The notes under the pieces are model-generated. The model had not been told where the DNA came from. It was given only the letters and a program-made list of their open reading frames with translations, and did not search any database. 64,000 nt of DNA from Mauremys mutica. Lineage: Eukaryota > Chordata > Testudines > Geoemydidae. Positions 52,791 to 63,983 of this stretch are shown in pieces. The position numbers and the translations under genes are program-made. Every line of letters starts with the position of its first letter. Position 1 is the stretch's first letter. The DNA lies in assembly GCF_020497125.1 (NCBI RefSeq), contig NC_059073.1, forward strand, positions 8,639,225-8,703,224, in the 5' to 3' direction.

Positions 52791-53104
52791 GCTTTATGGG
52801 TACAGTGTTGCCAGCTCTTGCGATTCATCATGAGTGTTACAATGTTTAGTGGGTTTCTCAAAGTCCCAGCTCCTGGAGTCATGTGAATACATGAAAATCA
52901 AAGCTTTCATTAAAAGCAAAGTAAATTTCTAGCTCTCAGAGAAAAGCTTGGAAATGTGACCCCCAATGCACCTCAACCCTCCGGAACCAGAAGGTGAATA
53001 AAAAGAATTCCAAATGTGTCACTTTTCTAAAAATCTCATGATTTCTGGGCCCCAGACTCATGATATTTGATTGCTTGAGGTGGGCAATACTGCACCTTAG
53101 TACC
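52791..53104. other. no gene seen
   Basis: Nothing recognised in about 310 bp. Confidence 0.45.
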
Positions 53105-53320
53105 TGTCCTACACAAGGGCAATTCAAACGATGGGCTCCGGCAGTGATTTAAAGGGTCCGGGGCTCGCAGCCACCACTACTGTAGCTGGAGTCCAGGGCC
53201 CTTTAAATCTCGATTCAAAAGGCCTGGGGCTCTAAAGGCCCCGCCCCTTCTGGTTGAGGCCCTGCCCTTCCAGTTTAGGCCCCGCCCCTTCTCAGGACTC
53301 CAGGTACCTTTAAGTTACTT
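53105..53320. repeat. GC-rich repeat with inverted TTTAAAT motif
   Basis: gtgatttaaagggtccgggg and agggccctttaaatctc are partial inverted repeats. They are followed by about three ~21-bp units ggccccgccccttct. It resembles internal sequence of non-autonomous transposons but the ends are unclear. Confidence 0.4.
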
Positions 53321-54308
53321 TCACCCCTGCCCAAAAGCTCTCTCTCTCTCTTAGCCTTTTCTCAGCCTCGTGCTACCAGTGCTTCTGTGGCTGTGGCTGG
53401 TGCTTCCTCACTGCCTTCTAGCTCAGCTTATCTGGTCCTTCTGCTGTTTCTCTCACAGACACAAAAACCTTCACAAAACAATAGTCAGAGAAACCCCTCC
53501 CCCCCATGTGCCTATGTTTTATGCGGTGACAGGTTCCTGTTTCTCTCTCATGTACCTGACCTGCTGTTGTTTCAGCCGTTTGGTTACCTAAAGGAGCTTA
53601 ATGGCTTCTTTCAACTATTTAAAATGAAAGGCAGCTGTTCCCCCCAACCCAGTTTCCAAGTGATTGAACCAGCCCATCACAATATCCTGAATGCCAGTGC
53701 TACCCCCCCCCCGCCCGCTCCCTCCGCCCCCTGCACCGCATAGCCGCTCTCTCTGGCACATATATAACTGCACATTGTAACATCCAAATCGCAGCCAGTA
53801 ACCAGCACAGAAGGAAGATGCGTCGGTAACTGACTATAGTAGAGCAGACCCTAAAGGACAATAGTTCTTACGCACATTGTCTCTTTAAATCTGCATCTTC
53901 TTCCCTACAGGGGTATTTTTAGTTGGCAGTCCTTCCCTGGAAACATTGCAACACAACAGGCCCTAGTTTTAAACATTACACATTCTTCTGCGTTTTTTTT
54001 TTTTTTTTTTAGTATTGACTTTTTAATGCCACCTTTCATCTTTTATAGTTGTGTGTGTCTGTTTATGTGTGTGTTTATGTCTGTGTGCACTTGTGTTCAT
54101 ATACATGCACACAGATGTAATGTGGAACAGCAGGGTTTGCAATGCTAGAATAAGTCCAAGGGAGATGGATTATTAACCAGCCAGTGATTCAGTCCTAGGC
54201 ATGTCTTTGGTGCATTTATTTCATGTTTCTGCAACGTATCGCGTTTTTGTAACTCTCGTGCTAACGCCCGGTGCTATCAGAAGTAGCGCGCCTTAAACAA
54301 ACGGGTCT
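53321..54308. other. no gene seen
   Basis: Contains a ~20-bp T run at about 53,993-54,012. No gene. Confidence 0.45.
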
Positions 54309-54606
54309 CAGAGGGTACATCTACACAACAGCTGGGAGGTGTGATTCCCAGCTTGGGTAGACATACACACACGCGTGCCGCTCAAACTAGCACGTTAAGA
54401 ATAGCAACGTGGACGTGGTGGCACGAGCAGTGGCCCAGGCTAGCGGTCTGAGTACAACCCCACCTGGTCCCCTGGGCACATACTGAGGCATCTAGTCTAA
54501 GCCGCCACTCATGCTGCAGTGGCCAAACAGCTACTTTTAATGGGCTGGCACCTATATGTCTACTTAAGATGGGAATCACACCTCCCAGCTGCTAGATACA
54601 CCCTGA
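54309..54606. mobile_element. MITE with ~40-bp inverted repeats
   Basis: Ends cagagggtacatctacacaa-cagctgggaggtgtg and its complement (cacacctcccagctg...tacaccctg) pair over about 40 bp. Inner sequence includes gtggacgtggtggcacgagc. Clear inverted ends; the target duplication is not clear. Confidence 0.75.
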
Positions 54607-55815
54607 GGGTCAAGTTACTAATCCGTCCTTTCTCTCTTCCTTGCTTTTTCCAGTTCCATCTCTGAAGCAATAAGGTAGAGCAAACGCAGCACTTCAAAGC
54701 TCCTAAAATTGTCCTCCCCCTTGCTGACCCCATGGTTGCTGGGTGCTGTTCCTGCAACCCAAACTGCCGGAGGAGATTTTAGCAGCAGATGTGAAAAGCG
54801 CCTGCAAAAATCAAGACAGATATGAGTGGGATTCAGCAGCCTGGCTGTGGGATTTCTTCCATCACAGCTACATATGCATGCACCATGCCACGCAGACATG
54901 CACGGATGGATGTTTCTCGTGTCCACTTAACAGAGCTACCATATGAGCTTGTATTGCACATTGTCAGGGAACAGGAATCTGGGCACGGGTGGGTCCACCG
55001 CCAAATGTTTGGAGGGGAGGCAGTATGAGCTGGTGACCTGCTGCATGTTGTGTGACCTCTCTGTGCTTTAGGCCTTGTGCTGCCTGTCCAGAGAGGGGTG
55101 AATTTCATCATCAGAGCAGAGTTTAATCCTCCACTGACCACTCTCCCAGACCCGAGGAAAAACATTCCCTTTTGTTCCTGGTTCTTTCTCCTCTCTTGAT
55201 TCCGTCCCGCGGTCTCTGTTCTCGGACACCTATCTGCTTCCTCCTCCTCTGGGTGTAAATTATTCACTTGCATTCAGACGTTGCATTGCACAGTCCCGCC
55301 TCATTGGCTGAACTCGGAACAGCAGGAGGCAGAGGTCAGGTGAGTCAATTTCAGCCAGAGATGAGCCTTCATGCATGAATCCCCTTCAAAATGAACAGAA
55401 ACCCTTTTGCAGTTTCTTTTAAAACTCCTTTAAGATCATGCCCGTATCATTAATAGACTAAAATCAATGCAGAGCAGCCAGAAACTATTTTCTCCCTCAC
55501 TTATCTGCCAAGGACTGAATCCAGGCTTTCCCTTGCATGAGCTGATGATATCTCCAGCTCCTGGAGCAGGCAGGGCAATGCTGTCTTTAGTAAGGTCATT
55601 GCCTGGTGCTGAGGATTATGGAAACGTTAGCTCAGATCTGATGAGAAGGGCAAAAGAGGGACTGATTTCGCTCATGAAATATTTTGCTTTAAAATCTTCA
55701 AATTAGCCTTTATATTTTCTGAACGATTCAGGGTCTTTGGCTTCTTTTTTAACCTCAACCTCCTTTTTAATCAGGACAAATGCCGAGAAACTAATACTTT
55801 GCAGGATTAATTTGA
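54607..55815. other. no gene seen
   Basis: About 1.2 kb of sequence without recognised repeats; open frames (for example 54,833-55,273) show no domain. Confidence 0.45.
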
Positions 55816-56411
55816 AAGAAATCTGATGAAAAGGACAAGTGTAGAGTCCTGCACTTAGGATGGAAGAATCCCATGCACCGCTACAGGCTGGGGGCTGACT
55901 GGCTAAGTGGCAGTTCTGCAGAAAAGAACCTAGGGAATACAGTGGATGAGAAGCTGGATATGAGTCAGCAGTGTGCTCTTGTTGCCAAGAAGGCTAACGG
56001 TATATTGGGCTGCATTAGTAGGAGCATTGCCAGCAGATTGAGGGAAGTGATTATTCCCCTCTGTTCGGCACTGGTAAGGCTTTATCTGGAGTAATGCGCC
56101 CAGTTTTGGGTGCCCCGCTACAGAAAAGATGTGGACAAATTGGAGAGAGTCCAGCGGAGGGCAACAAAAATTATTAGGGGGCTGGAGCACATGACTTACG
56201 AGGAGAGGCTGAGGGAACTGGGCTTATTTAGTCTGCAGAAAAGAAGAGTGAGGGGGGATTTGATCAGCAGCCTTCAATTACCTGAAGGGGGTTCCAAAGA
56301 GGATGGAGCTCGGCTGTTCTCAGTGGTGGCAGGTGGCAGAACAAGGAGCAATGGTCTCAAGTTGCAGTGGGGGAGGTCTACGTTGGATATTAGGAAACAC
56401 TATTTCACTAG

Positions 56412-56793
56412 CTCATGCTCCAATACGTCTGTTAGGCTTTGGCTACACTTACACTTCAAAGTGCTGCCGTGGCAGCGCTGCCGCGGCAGCGCTTTGAAGC
56501 GCTAAGTGTAGTCAAAGCACCAGCGCTGGGAGAAAACTCTCCCAGCGCTGTCCGTACTCCACATCCCTGTGGGGAATAACGGACAGCGCTGGGAGCGCGG
56601 CTCCCAGCGCTGGGGCTCTGACTACACTGGTGCTTTGTAGCGCCGCAATTTGCAGCGCTGCAGAGGGTGTGTTTTCACACCCTGCTGCAGCGCTGCAAAT
56701 TTGTAAGTGTAGCCAAGCCCTCAGTCTATAAGGTGCCACAGAACTCTTTGCTGCTTTTACAGATCCAGACTAACACAGCTACCCTTCTGATAC
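56412..56793 (+). mobile_element. Penelope-like 3' tail inserted in CR1, itself split by a MITE
   Basis: The tail ctcatgctccaatacgtctg (56,412-56,434) resumes with tctataaggtgccacagaac and ends gctacccttctgatac (56,793). A target duplication of about 9-11 bp, tttcactag with one change upstream, flanks it (56,401-56,411 and 56,794-56,804). Confidence 0.8.
56435..56720. mobile_element. Harbinger MITE A, 286 bp
   Basis: Inverted ends ggctttggctacacttac and gtaagtgtagccaagccc. The duplication is TTA (56,432-56,434) with a decayed TCA (56,721-56,723). The interior is made of agcgctg-type palindromes. Confidence 0.88.
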
Positions 56794-56862
56794 TGTTTCA
56801 CTAGGAGGGTGGTGAAGCACTGGAATGGGTTACCTAGTGAGGTGGTGGAATCTCCATCCTTA

Positions 56863-57148
56863 GGCTTTGGCTACACTTGCATTTCAAAGCGCTGCCGCGG
56901 TAGCGCTGCCGCGGCAGCGCTTTGAAGCGCTAAGTGTAGTCAAAGCACCAGCGCTGGGAGAAAACTCTCCCAGCGCTGTCCGTACTCCACTTCCCTGTGG
57001 GGAATAACGGACAGCGCTGGGAGCGCGGCTCCCAGCGCTGGGGCTTTGACTACACTGGCGCTTTGTAGCGCCGCAATTTGCAGCGCTGCAGAGGGTGTGT
57101 TTTCACACCCTGCTGCAGCGCTGCAAATTTGTAAGTGTAGCCAAGCCC
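56863..57148. mobile_element. Harbinger MITE B, 286 bp, perfect TTA duplication
   Basis: Same length and about 97% identical to MITE A. TTA at 56,860-56,862 and 57,149-57,151. It interrupts CR1 exactly between tccatcc and gaggttttt. Confidence 0.93.
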
Positions 57149-57198
57149 TTAGAGGTTTTTAAGGCCCGGCTTGACAAAGCCCTGGCTGGGATGATTTA

Positions 57199-57452
57199 CG
57201 GCTAGTCTACACTGGCAATGTTAAAGCGCTGCCGTGGCAGCACTTTAACGTGGCTTGTGTAGTCATGGCAGAGCGCTGGGAGAGAGCTCTAAAATAACCA
57301 CCTCTACAGGGGGCGCAGCTCCCAGCGCTGGGAGCCGCACTGTCTACACTGGGGCTTTACAGCGCTGAAACTTGCTGCGCTCAGGGGGGCGTTTTTTCAC
57401 ACCCCTGAGTGAGAAAGTTGCAGTGCTGTAAAATGCCAGTGTAGACACGCCC
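57199..57452. mobile_element. Harbinger MITE C, 254 bp, perfect TTA duplication
   Basis: Ends cggctagtctacactggca and tgccagtgtagacacgccc. TTA at 57,196-57,198 and 57,453-57,455. Related to but distinct from A and B. Confidence 0.9.
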
Positions 57453-57818
57453 TTAGCTGGTGTTGGTCCTGCTTTGAGCAGGGGATGGGACTAGATGACC
57501 TCCTGAGGTCTCTCCCAACCCTAATCTTCTATGATTCTGTGAAAGGAAATCACAAACTCTCTCCTTTTGGAAAACTTTCTATTTTATAGACATGTCACTG
57601 TGGGCTCATGAGATTTCATAGTCCAGAGCAGGCTGGGCTGGGAGCTCTGTGGAAAAGCCAGGGTATCGCAGGAAACATTTTTTGATGAGTCTGTAGGTGG
57701 TGGTCTCACTCGGAGCTGGTGTCAAACCAGTGAGCCAGCCATGTGGCTGGGGGTGCTGTGTTGTGGGAGGTGCCATCTTAGCGAGGAGATGTGAAAGCGA
57801 GGTTCCGAGCAGGGGTGT

Positions 57819-58580
57819 TGTCATAAACAGATAGTTAAGGGTTAATGTCTCTTTTACCTGTAAAGGGTTAACAAGCTCAGTGAACCTGGCTGACACCTGA
57901 CCAAAGGACCAATCAGGGGACAAAATACTTTCAAATCTCGGTAGAGGGAAGTCTTTGTTTGTGCTTTTTGTTTTGTTGTCGGTTGTCCAAGAGAAGCCAG
58001 ACGTGCAAGCAGGTTTCTCCAATCTTTCTGAAACAGTTTCTCATGTGCAAGATAGTAAGTACTAGCTAGAAGGCGGATTAGTCTTTTGTTTGTTTTCTTT
58101 ATTGCAAATGTGTATTTTGCTGGAAGGATATTTTGCTGTTTGCTGTAACTTGTACTTATGCTAGGGGGGAGGGAGTCCCTCTAGTCTATATAAGCTGAAT
58201 ACCCTGTAAGCATTTCCATCCTGATTTTACAGAGAAAATTTTTACCTTTTCTTTTTCTTTAATTAAAAGCTTTCTTTTTAAGAACCTGATTAATTTTTCT
58301 TTGTTTTAAGATCCAGGAAATTGGGTCTGGACTCACCAGGAATTGGTGGGGGGGGAAAAGGAGGGGGGATGATTAATTTCTCCTTGTGTTAAGATCCAAG
58401 GAGTTTGGATCTGTGTTCCCCAGGGAAAGGTTTGGGGGGAATGGAAAGTGTACCAAAACACTATATTTTTGGTTGGTGGCCGCGCTATCAGATCTAAGCT
58501 AGGATTTAAGCTTAGAAGGGTACATGCTGGCTCCCACCTTTTGGACGCTAAAGTTCAAAGTGGGGAACAAACCTATGACA
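57819..58580 (+). mobile_element. solo LTR of an endogenous retrovirus, 762 bp
   Basis: It starts TGTCATAAAC and ends CCTATGACA, with a 5-bp target duplication GGTGT at 57,814-57,818 and 58,581-58,585. It contains ccaatcagggg (CCAAT box) near 57,910, a TATA box ctatataag at 58,186 and an attaaa poly(A)-like signal near 58,262. Two related units with aagatcca occur near 58,309 and 58,391. No internal viral genes are present, as expected after recombination between two LTRs. Confidence 0.88.
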
Positions 58581-58599
58581 GGTGTTCATCACCCCTTCC

Positions 58600-59195
58600 C
58601 TGGCTCCGTTCCCAAGACAAGTTCTGCACTCAGCCCTTACATCCTGCCTCTGTAATAGAGCTGCCCAGACTAGAAAAAAATGTCATCCCAAATCAGGACG
58701 AAAAGTCAAATTTGAAAATTTCTGCAGGAAGGACAATCTAGAAAATTTCCATTTTGGAAGAACCGAGATAGAACTTCTTGGCTTGCCGGCTGCTTGCTAG
58801 GTGGGCAGATGTGGTGGGGGGCAGCGTGGAGATGTGCACATTGTGGGAGTTGGCTGTTTGGGGAGTCCAGGGAGCAAGACTGCCCAGGGATCAGCCAGGT
58901 GGGAGCTAGCACCCAGCTCCCTGAACCGGGGCCAGCTGGGGAACCAGCTAGCCAGGGAACTGGGCAGCCCAGGGTCCCTGGCTTTCTGGCAGCCTGCTGG
59001 GTGGGCAGCCAGAGAGCCCATCAGCCCACTGGGCAGACAGCTGAGGAAAGGGGGAGCCTGGGACCCCCCCACCAGCTGGCTGGATGGCAGGAAACGAGCC
59101 ATCCTGTTCCCCTGCCTGGTTTCTGTTCAAATTTTTGACAGAACTGACACATTCCCACAGAACATTTTGGTTTCGTACATCAGGAATTTCACTGG
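58600..59195. repeat. AT-rich repeat split by a GC-rich segment
   Basis: The flanks (aaatttgaaaatttctgcag; caaatttttgacagaactga, cattttggtttcg) match the AT-rich family seen elsewhere. The middle, about 58,765-59,115, is GC-rich with repeated cagctgg and gggcagcc motifs. Open frames there are not protein-like. Confidence 0.45.
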
Positions 59196-59202
59196 GCATG
59201 AG

Positions 59203-59203
59203 A

Positions 59204-59242
<39 letters not shown>
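59203..59242. repeat. (GT)n(GA)n microsatellite
   Basis: A short GT run followed by about 14 GA units. Confidence 0.92.
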
Positions 59243-59245
<3 letters not shown>

Positions 59246-59569
59246 GGTCCTGCTTCAATGCATATTTAAATTAAGGCTAGGAGAGGGTTCACAGCAGCGA
59301 ATCCCGAGTGGAGTTGGGTGCTGGAGACACTGAGGAGGGCAGGGCGTAGGCCACATCCCTCTCCTCAGCCTTTTCCTATTGGCTAGTTGAGGTGGGTCCC
59401 CACTCAGCATGCTGGCTTTTGCGAAACTCATTCTTTGGTGCCTAACTCTCCCCATGCATTGTGTAACGAGCGAGGGCAACAAACTCAGGGCCGTGGATCC
59501 CAGTAAGTGACAGGGCACTTTAGATTGCAATGCTGAGCCTAAATCCCCTTTGTGGATCTAGCCTAAAGA
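59243..59569. other. no gene seen
   Basis: Nothing recognised. Confidence 0.45.
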
Positions 59570-59690
59570 GAATAAGTGTCTTGACCAAGGTCACACAAGA
59601 AGCCTGTGGCAGAGCTGGGAACAGCATCCAGGTTTCCCAAGTACCAAGCTAGCATCCTAACTATTGGGCCATCCTTTCCCAAGCACATCC
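59570..59690 (-). mobile_element. MIR-like CORE-SINE fragment
   Basis: Plus strand ttgaccaaggtcacacaaga, ctgtggcagagctggga and taactattgggccatcc form the reverse complement of the SINE at 4,045-5,935. Confidence 0.6.
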
Positions 59691-59774
59691 CTTGTATTTC
59701 TTCTAATATTTTAAAAACTGTATCTCTTGATAGCCTTGCTTTTTGTGTGAACGTGTGTTCTTGGAAACATCCAA

Positions 59775-60070
59775 TTTTGTTTTGAACCCTACTAAGCTTG
59801 TGGCCTCAATATCTTATAACAGGGAGTTCCACTGATTAACTAGGCATAATCTCTTTATTCCCTTTTTAAAAAACCCAGGGAGGGGCTCCCACTACAATTC
59901 CACAGACGATAGAGCTCACCAGGAGGATATTTTTCATCCTATTCAGCTGAATTGCTGTCATTTAAATTTCATTCAGTTACCCCAGGTTATACAAATATTT
60001 TTTTCAAAATTAGAAATGGAAGGAATTCCTATTAATACATCTTTTCTTGTTCCTCCAGGGGAAAAACAAA
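59775..60070 (-). mobile_element. very old CR1 LINE fragment
   Basis: ttttgaaccctactaagctt, gggagttccactgattaact and ctgtcatttaaatttcattc track the CR1 3' region (compare 34.64-34.79 kb) with high divergence. Confidence 0.5.
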
Positions 60071-60272
60071 CAGATGGGATTTATTTTTAATCATTAAAAT
60101 GTTATTGAATTTTCATAACAAATAATGACATCGTATCTACAAAGGGTAGGAACAAAATGCAGAAATTATGTCTGCCAATTGAAACAACAGCATATCAATC
60201 CCTGACGTGTCGCGCTACAATGCAGTCACAGGACCCAGGTTAATGAGCACTAAAGGCGCTTTTAAAAGTCTG

Positions 60273-60362
60273 GATTGGTCTGGACATTTGCGCCTGTAAA
60301 AAGAGAATAAGGAAAGGGATTGGTCTGGACATTTGAGCCTGTAAAAAGAGAATAAGGAAAGT
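60273..60362. repeat. 45-bp tandem duplication
   Basis: Two adjacent 45-bp copies starting gattggtctggacatttg differ at one or two bases (gcgcc versus gagcc), so the event is recent. It is outside any element I can name. Confidence 0.92.
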
Positions 60363-60424
60363 GAGGAGAATCAGTAATTCCCGCCATATTCAATGCTAAA
60401 TAGTGATGTTATAGAAATTGATGA

Positions 60425-60600
60425 GTTTAGCCTCACAACCATTCTGGGAGGTAGGTCAGTATTAACCCCCTCTACAAATGGCAAAACTGAGGCAGAGAGA
60501 GACTAAAAGTGGGAACCTGCTGCCATTTATGTCAATGGTAAAACTCTCATTGAGTAGAGCAAGATCAAGTGACTTGCCCACATTTAGACAGGAATAGAGC
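60425..60600 (-). mobile_element. MIR-like CORE-SINE fragment, degraded
   Basis: cctcacaaccattctgggag, ggcaaaactgaggcagagag and agtgacttgcccacattt follow MIR minus-strand order. Confidence 0.5.
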
Positions 60601-61110
60601 TGAGTGAATAGTTGATTTTTTTCAGTTCAGGGACTGAACTGAAAAATCGGGGCGGGGGGAGTTGGGGAGAGGGGAAGAATTGGGTTGATTCACACCAAAA
60701 CTGATTTTTTTTTAAATATGATGTAGCCTAGAAAAAAACCTGAAAAAAATAAAATTGTTTTGAATTGACCGAAACATTTTCGGTTGAGCCAAAAAGAAAT
60801 GTTTTCAGTGTTTTGGTTTGGTTGTTTTCAGGTGATTTTTCACCTTAAAAACAAAAAAACCAAAAAACACTCGACCGCCTTTAAAAATGGAACACAATTT
60901 TGAAAGTAAAAGTCGCAATGAAATGTTTAAAAAATTTCCAACATCAAGTGTTTCGAAACGGAAAAGTCAAAATGAAAAATTTTCATTTGTTTTTTAAAGG
61001 TCAAAACTAGTCATTGAAATTGACCCAAATTTGCAAACAGTTTTGAAGCCTCTGCAAAATACATTTTTCAGCAAACATTGTATTTACTGAAAACATTTCA
61101 CTTCGCTCTA
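60601..61110. repeat. AT-rich unclassified repeat, largest copy
   Basis: Rich in gaaacattttcggt, cgaaacggaaaag, aaaatttt and tgaaaaat motifs, many of them near-palindromic (for example tgaaaaattttca). It shares texture with the stretches at 6.1, 14.3, 50.8 and 58.7 kb. Confidence 0.55.
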
Positions 61111-61708
61111 CAGAGCAGGCGATAGAACCCAGATTTCTCCACTCCCCCAGGCATAAGAGTGGGATAGGAAATCCCTCCATGACCCCACACGGCTCCTGTT
61201 TTCTGCACTCTTTCTTATCCGCAGAGCTCTAGGACTGTGTCCACCCTCGAGAAGTGAAGGGGCTGCACTTGAATTGGGGGGGATAGACCCAATTTTAGAA
61301 CAAGCAGCTCAATGCATATACAGTGATTCACATTCTTAACTATTGCTGGTGTGCCTGACGTCCACCCTAGTGCTGCCCTGTAGCTAACCCTCCCACAGTT
61401 CCCAAAGGACATTTGGGAAGGACACACTGGTGCATCATAGGACAATGGTATGGGAGCCTAATAGAGGTACTCTGCCTAGTCTATGTCTACACTGGGACTA
61501 AAACAGTTCTGCTTGAACCAGAGTTGCTCTTGGAATGGAGATAGACTGTTTGGAATACTTGTGTGTGTGTGTGTAAAACCCACATGCCTCCTGGGGGTGG
61601 TGCTCTGTCCTATCTAGGGGCACGGAAACCACTTAGTGATTAATGAGTCTGCATAGCCTTAGCTAAGGAGCATGTGGCTTTTAGCTCATGCAGTAGAGGC
61701 TCATACAC
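61111..61708. other. no gene seen
   Basis: About 600 bp without recognised features apart from a short (GT)n at about 61,560. Confidence 0.45.
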
Positions 61709-61711
61709 TAA

Positions 61712-62012
61712 GGGTACGTCCACACTACCCGCCAGATCGGCGGGTAGCGATCGATCTATCGGGGATCGATTTATCGCATCTCATCTAGATGCGATACATC
61801 GCGATCCCCAAACGCACTCCCGTCGACTCCGGAACTCCACCAGGGCGAGCGGCGGAAGCGGAGTCGACGGAGAAGCCGCGACCGTCAATCCTGCACCTTG
61901 AGGACGGGAGGTAAGTTGATCTAAGATACGTCGACTTCAGCTACGCTATTCCCGTAGCTGAAGTTGCGTATCTTAGATCGATCCCCCCCACCCCCCCTGT
62001 GTAGACCAGGCC
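61712..62012. mobile_element. Harbinger MITE (cgatata-rich), 301 bp, TAA duplication
   Basis: Ends gggtacgtccacactaccc and gtgtagaccaggcc. TAA flanks both sides (61,709-61,711 and 62,013-62,015). Interior hairpin ctacccgccagatcggcggg and cttcagctacgctattcccg match the copy at 50,276 in reverse orientation. Confidence 0.9.
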
Positions 62013-62015
62013 TAA

Positions 62016-63315
62016 GCTCCAGAAGTTCTAGAATTGATCCCACCCGGCGACAACCAGGCTCTGTCGGTGTTACATGCGGACCTGAGGTGTTTGTGGGGGC
62101 CAGTATTGACATTCCTCCTTTTCTGGGTGCCCACCTAGAGACACGAGACCTGAATTTCAGAGCGGTCGAGCACATACACGAGTGCAGCTGAAGTCAATGG
62201 GAGCTGTGAATACTCCACACCTTTTGCAGCGAGCCACTGGACTCCGGCAGGCAGACGTGCATAGCCCTGGGTGCTAGACCTCTGCTCCGGGTGAAATTCA
62301 CCCACCACGGAGAGAACCCCTTCCTTGTCACTGTTCAGGCCAGTTCTGCGTGTGTGCATTCTGAGATGCAAACCACACAGCAGCCTAATGAAAGGACGGT
62401 TTGGCCCCGGTGGAGTTTTCCTGCTGGAATTTGTTTGCTGGTGACATTTGGCCTTTGCAGCAGTGACAGAAGCTTTCTGGGAAATTGGCAGGCGCTTGCA
62501 TTTCCCCCAGAATGCTGGGATCTGAGTCATTTATCTACAAACCCCACCCCAGGCAACAGCAAGAGGTGATTTGCCCTAATCCTGCTTTATCCCACAGTTG
62601 CTGCTGGTTATTGGTCTGCACACAGCAGACGATGTCACTTTGTTGCTGCCCTGCACCATGGTAGCTCCTGGATCAGCAATAATGAGAATGGATCATCCTG
62701 CCCTGTCGCTGGCCCTTTAAAGGCAAGCCTGGGTCCAGGATCGCAGCCTAGCATGGAGGCTGGGGCAGCAATGCACTCTGGGAAGAAGGGGTAAGGATAT
62801 AAGGCGAGTGCTTTGGTCAGTGTGGTGAGAGGTGTGGAGGATATATGAGCTGTTTATGGGCGTCGCTGCTGCAGAGAGCAGGGCTGCTGGGGGTCTCTCC
62901 AGAAGAAAGACTGGGGACAGAGCCAAGTCTGAGGGGACGCTCCGGGCACAGATGGAGGCTGCTCTGGTGGGAAGGAGCCCTGGGGGCGGGGGGATGGCTC
63001 TGGATGAGAGGGTGCTGGTAGAAATGCTGCAGAATGGCGTTCTGTTAGCATTGCACTGTAAGGCCCTGGTGCACGTGCTGCTGTTTGAAACTTTAGAGCA
63101 GGGGGGAAGGGGGTTGTTTGGAGTGGTTTGGGCAATTAGCACTGGTCTCCATTTGGTACCAGACAGGGGAAACTGAGGCAGAGCGAGCAGAGGGTAATGG
63201 CGAGGCAGTTACGCTCTGATACTCCTCAAGGGTCAAGCCCAAGAATCTAGCTCTTAGCCTGAATAACTGGCCAGGAAGGCAGATGAGGGGAGGGTCCTTT
63301 TGCCTGCACCTCCAT
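62016..63315. other. no confirmed gene; TATA-like site upstream of an open frame
   Basis: An aaggatataaggcg motif at about 62,792 follows gccctttaaaggc and gcaatgcactctgggaag. A 114-codon plus-strand frame follows (62,832-63,176) with no recognised domain. This could be an LTR-type promoter or chance. Elsewhere nothing is seen. Confidence 0.3.
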
Positions 63316-63318
63316 CCT

Positions 63319-63498
63319 CATAGAATCATAGAATATCAGGGTTGGAAGGGACCTCAGGAGGTCATCTAGTCCAACCCCCTGCTCAAAGCAGGACCAATCC
63401 CCAACTAAATCACCCCAGTCAGGGCTTTGTCAAGCCAGGCCTTAAAAACCCCTAGGGAAGGAGATTCCACCACCTCCCTAGGGAACCCATTCCAGTCC
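63319..63498 (-). mobile_element. CR1 LINE, 3' end
   Basis: Plus strand tcatagaatcatagaatatc (two octamers), gggttggaagggacctcagg, ccccctgctcaaagcaggac and caagccaggccttaaaaacc. Little diverged from the tail at 16.7-16.97 kb. Confidence 0.93.
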
Positions 63499-63983
63499 TG
63501 CCTCCACCTGGTCCCTGGAGCTGAGCTTACTGTTGTTTCCCCACATCTGCCCAGGGAGAATTGCATTACTACTGTTGCTATGGAGAGAGCTGAAACTGCA
63601 GGCTGGATTTAACCTTGAGACAGGCTGAAACAAAACTGCACAGCGCTCCCCTTCCAGGGTGTCAGAGTCCCACAGGACAAGCGATCCAGATGCTGTCTCA
63701 GAAGATCTTCCCTCCCACCACTACCAGAGATTCCTCTGCTCCTCGTGGCTATTTCACCCCTCTCGGCCTCTTGCCAGACTCCCTAATCCAGGGCAGGACC
63801 CCAGGCTTTACTCTCCCACGGACTTTCTCTTTGTCCCTGGCCAACTCCCCTTTCCTTTAGAGAGTGGCTGCAGATCTCCTCCCTCCACCTCTCACTTCCT
63901 AGCTTTATCATCATATCCCAGCTCCTCCTCCCACTGGGCTTCATCTGCCATTAAGCCTTATCAGACCCTAGCTCCCCTGCAGG
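63499..63983. other. no gene seen; C/T-rich
   Basis: Pyrimidine-rich sequence of the style seen in gypsy LTR copies; I cannot prove a relation. Confidence 0.3.

Larger units (their letters stand above)
55818..57541 (+). mobile_element. CR1 LINE split by four insertions
   Basis: Pieces at about 55,818-56,411, 56,805-56,859, 57,152-57,195 and 57,456-57,541 join into one CR1 3' region ([41 protein letters not shown], then ggagggtggtgaagcactgg, ggcccggcttgacaaagcc, gggactagatgacctcctga, atgattctgtg). Interrupting elements: a Penelope tail holding MITE A, then MITE B, then MITE C. Confidence 0.92.

Noticed and set aside
62832..63176. Frame downstream of a TATA-like motif as a gene
   Set aside because: No recognised domain, and a TATA-like match alone is weak evidence.
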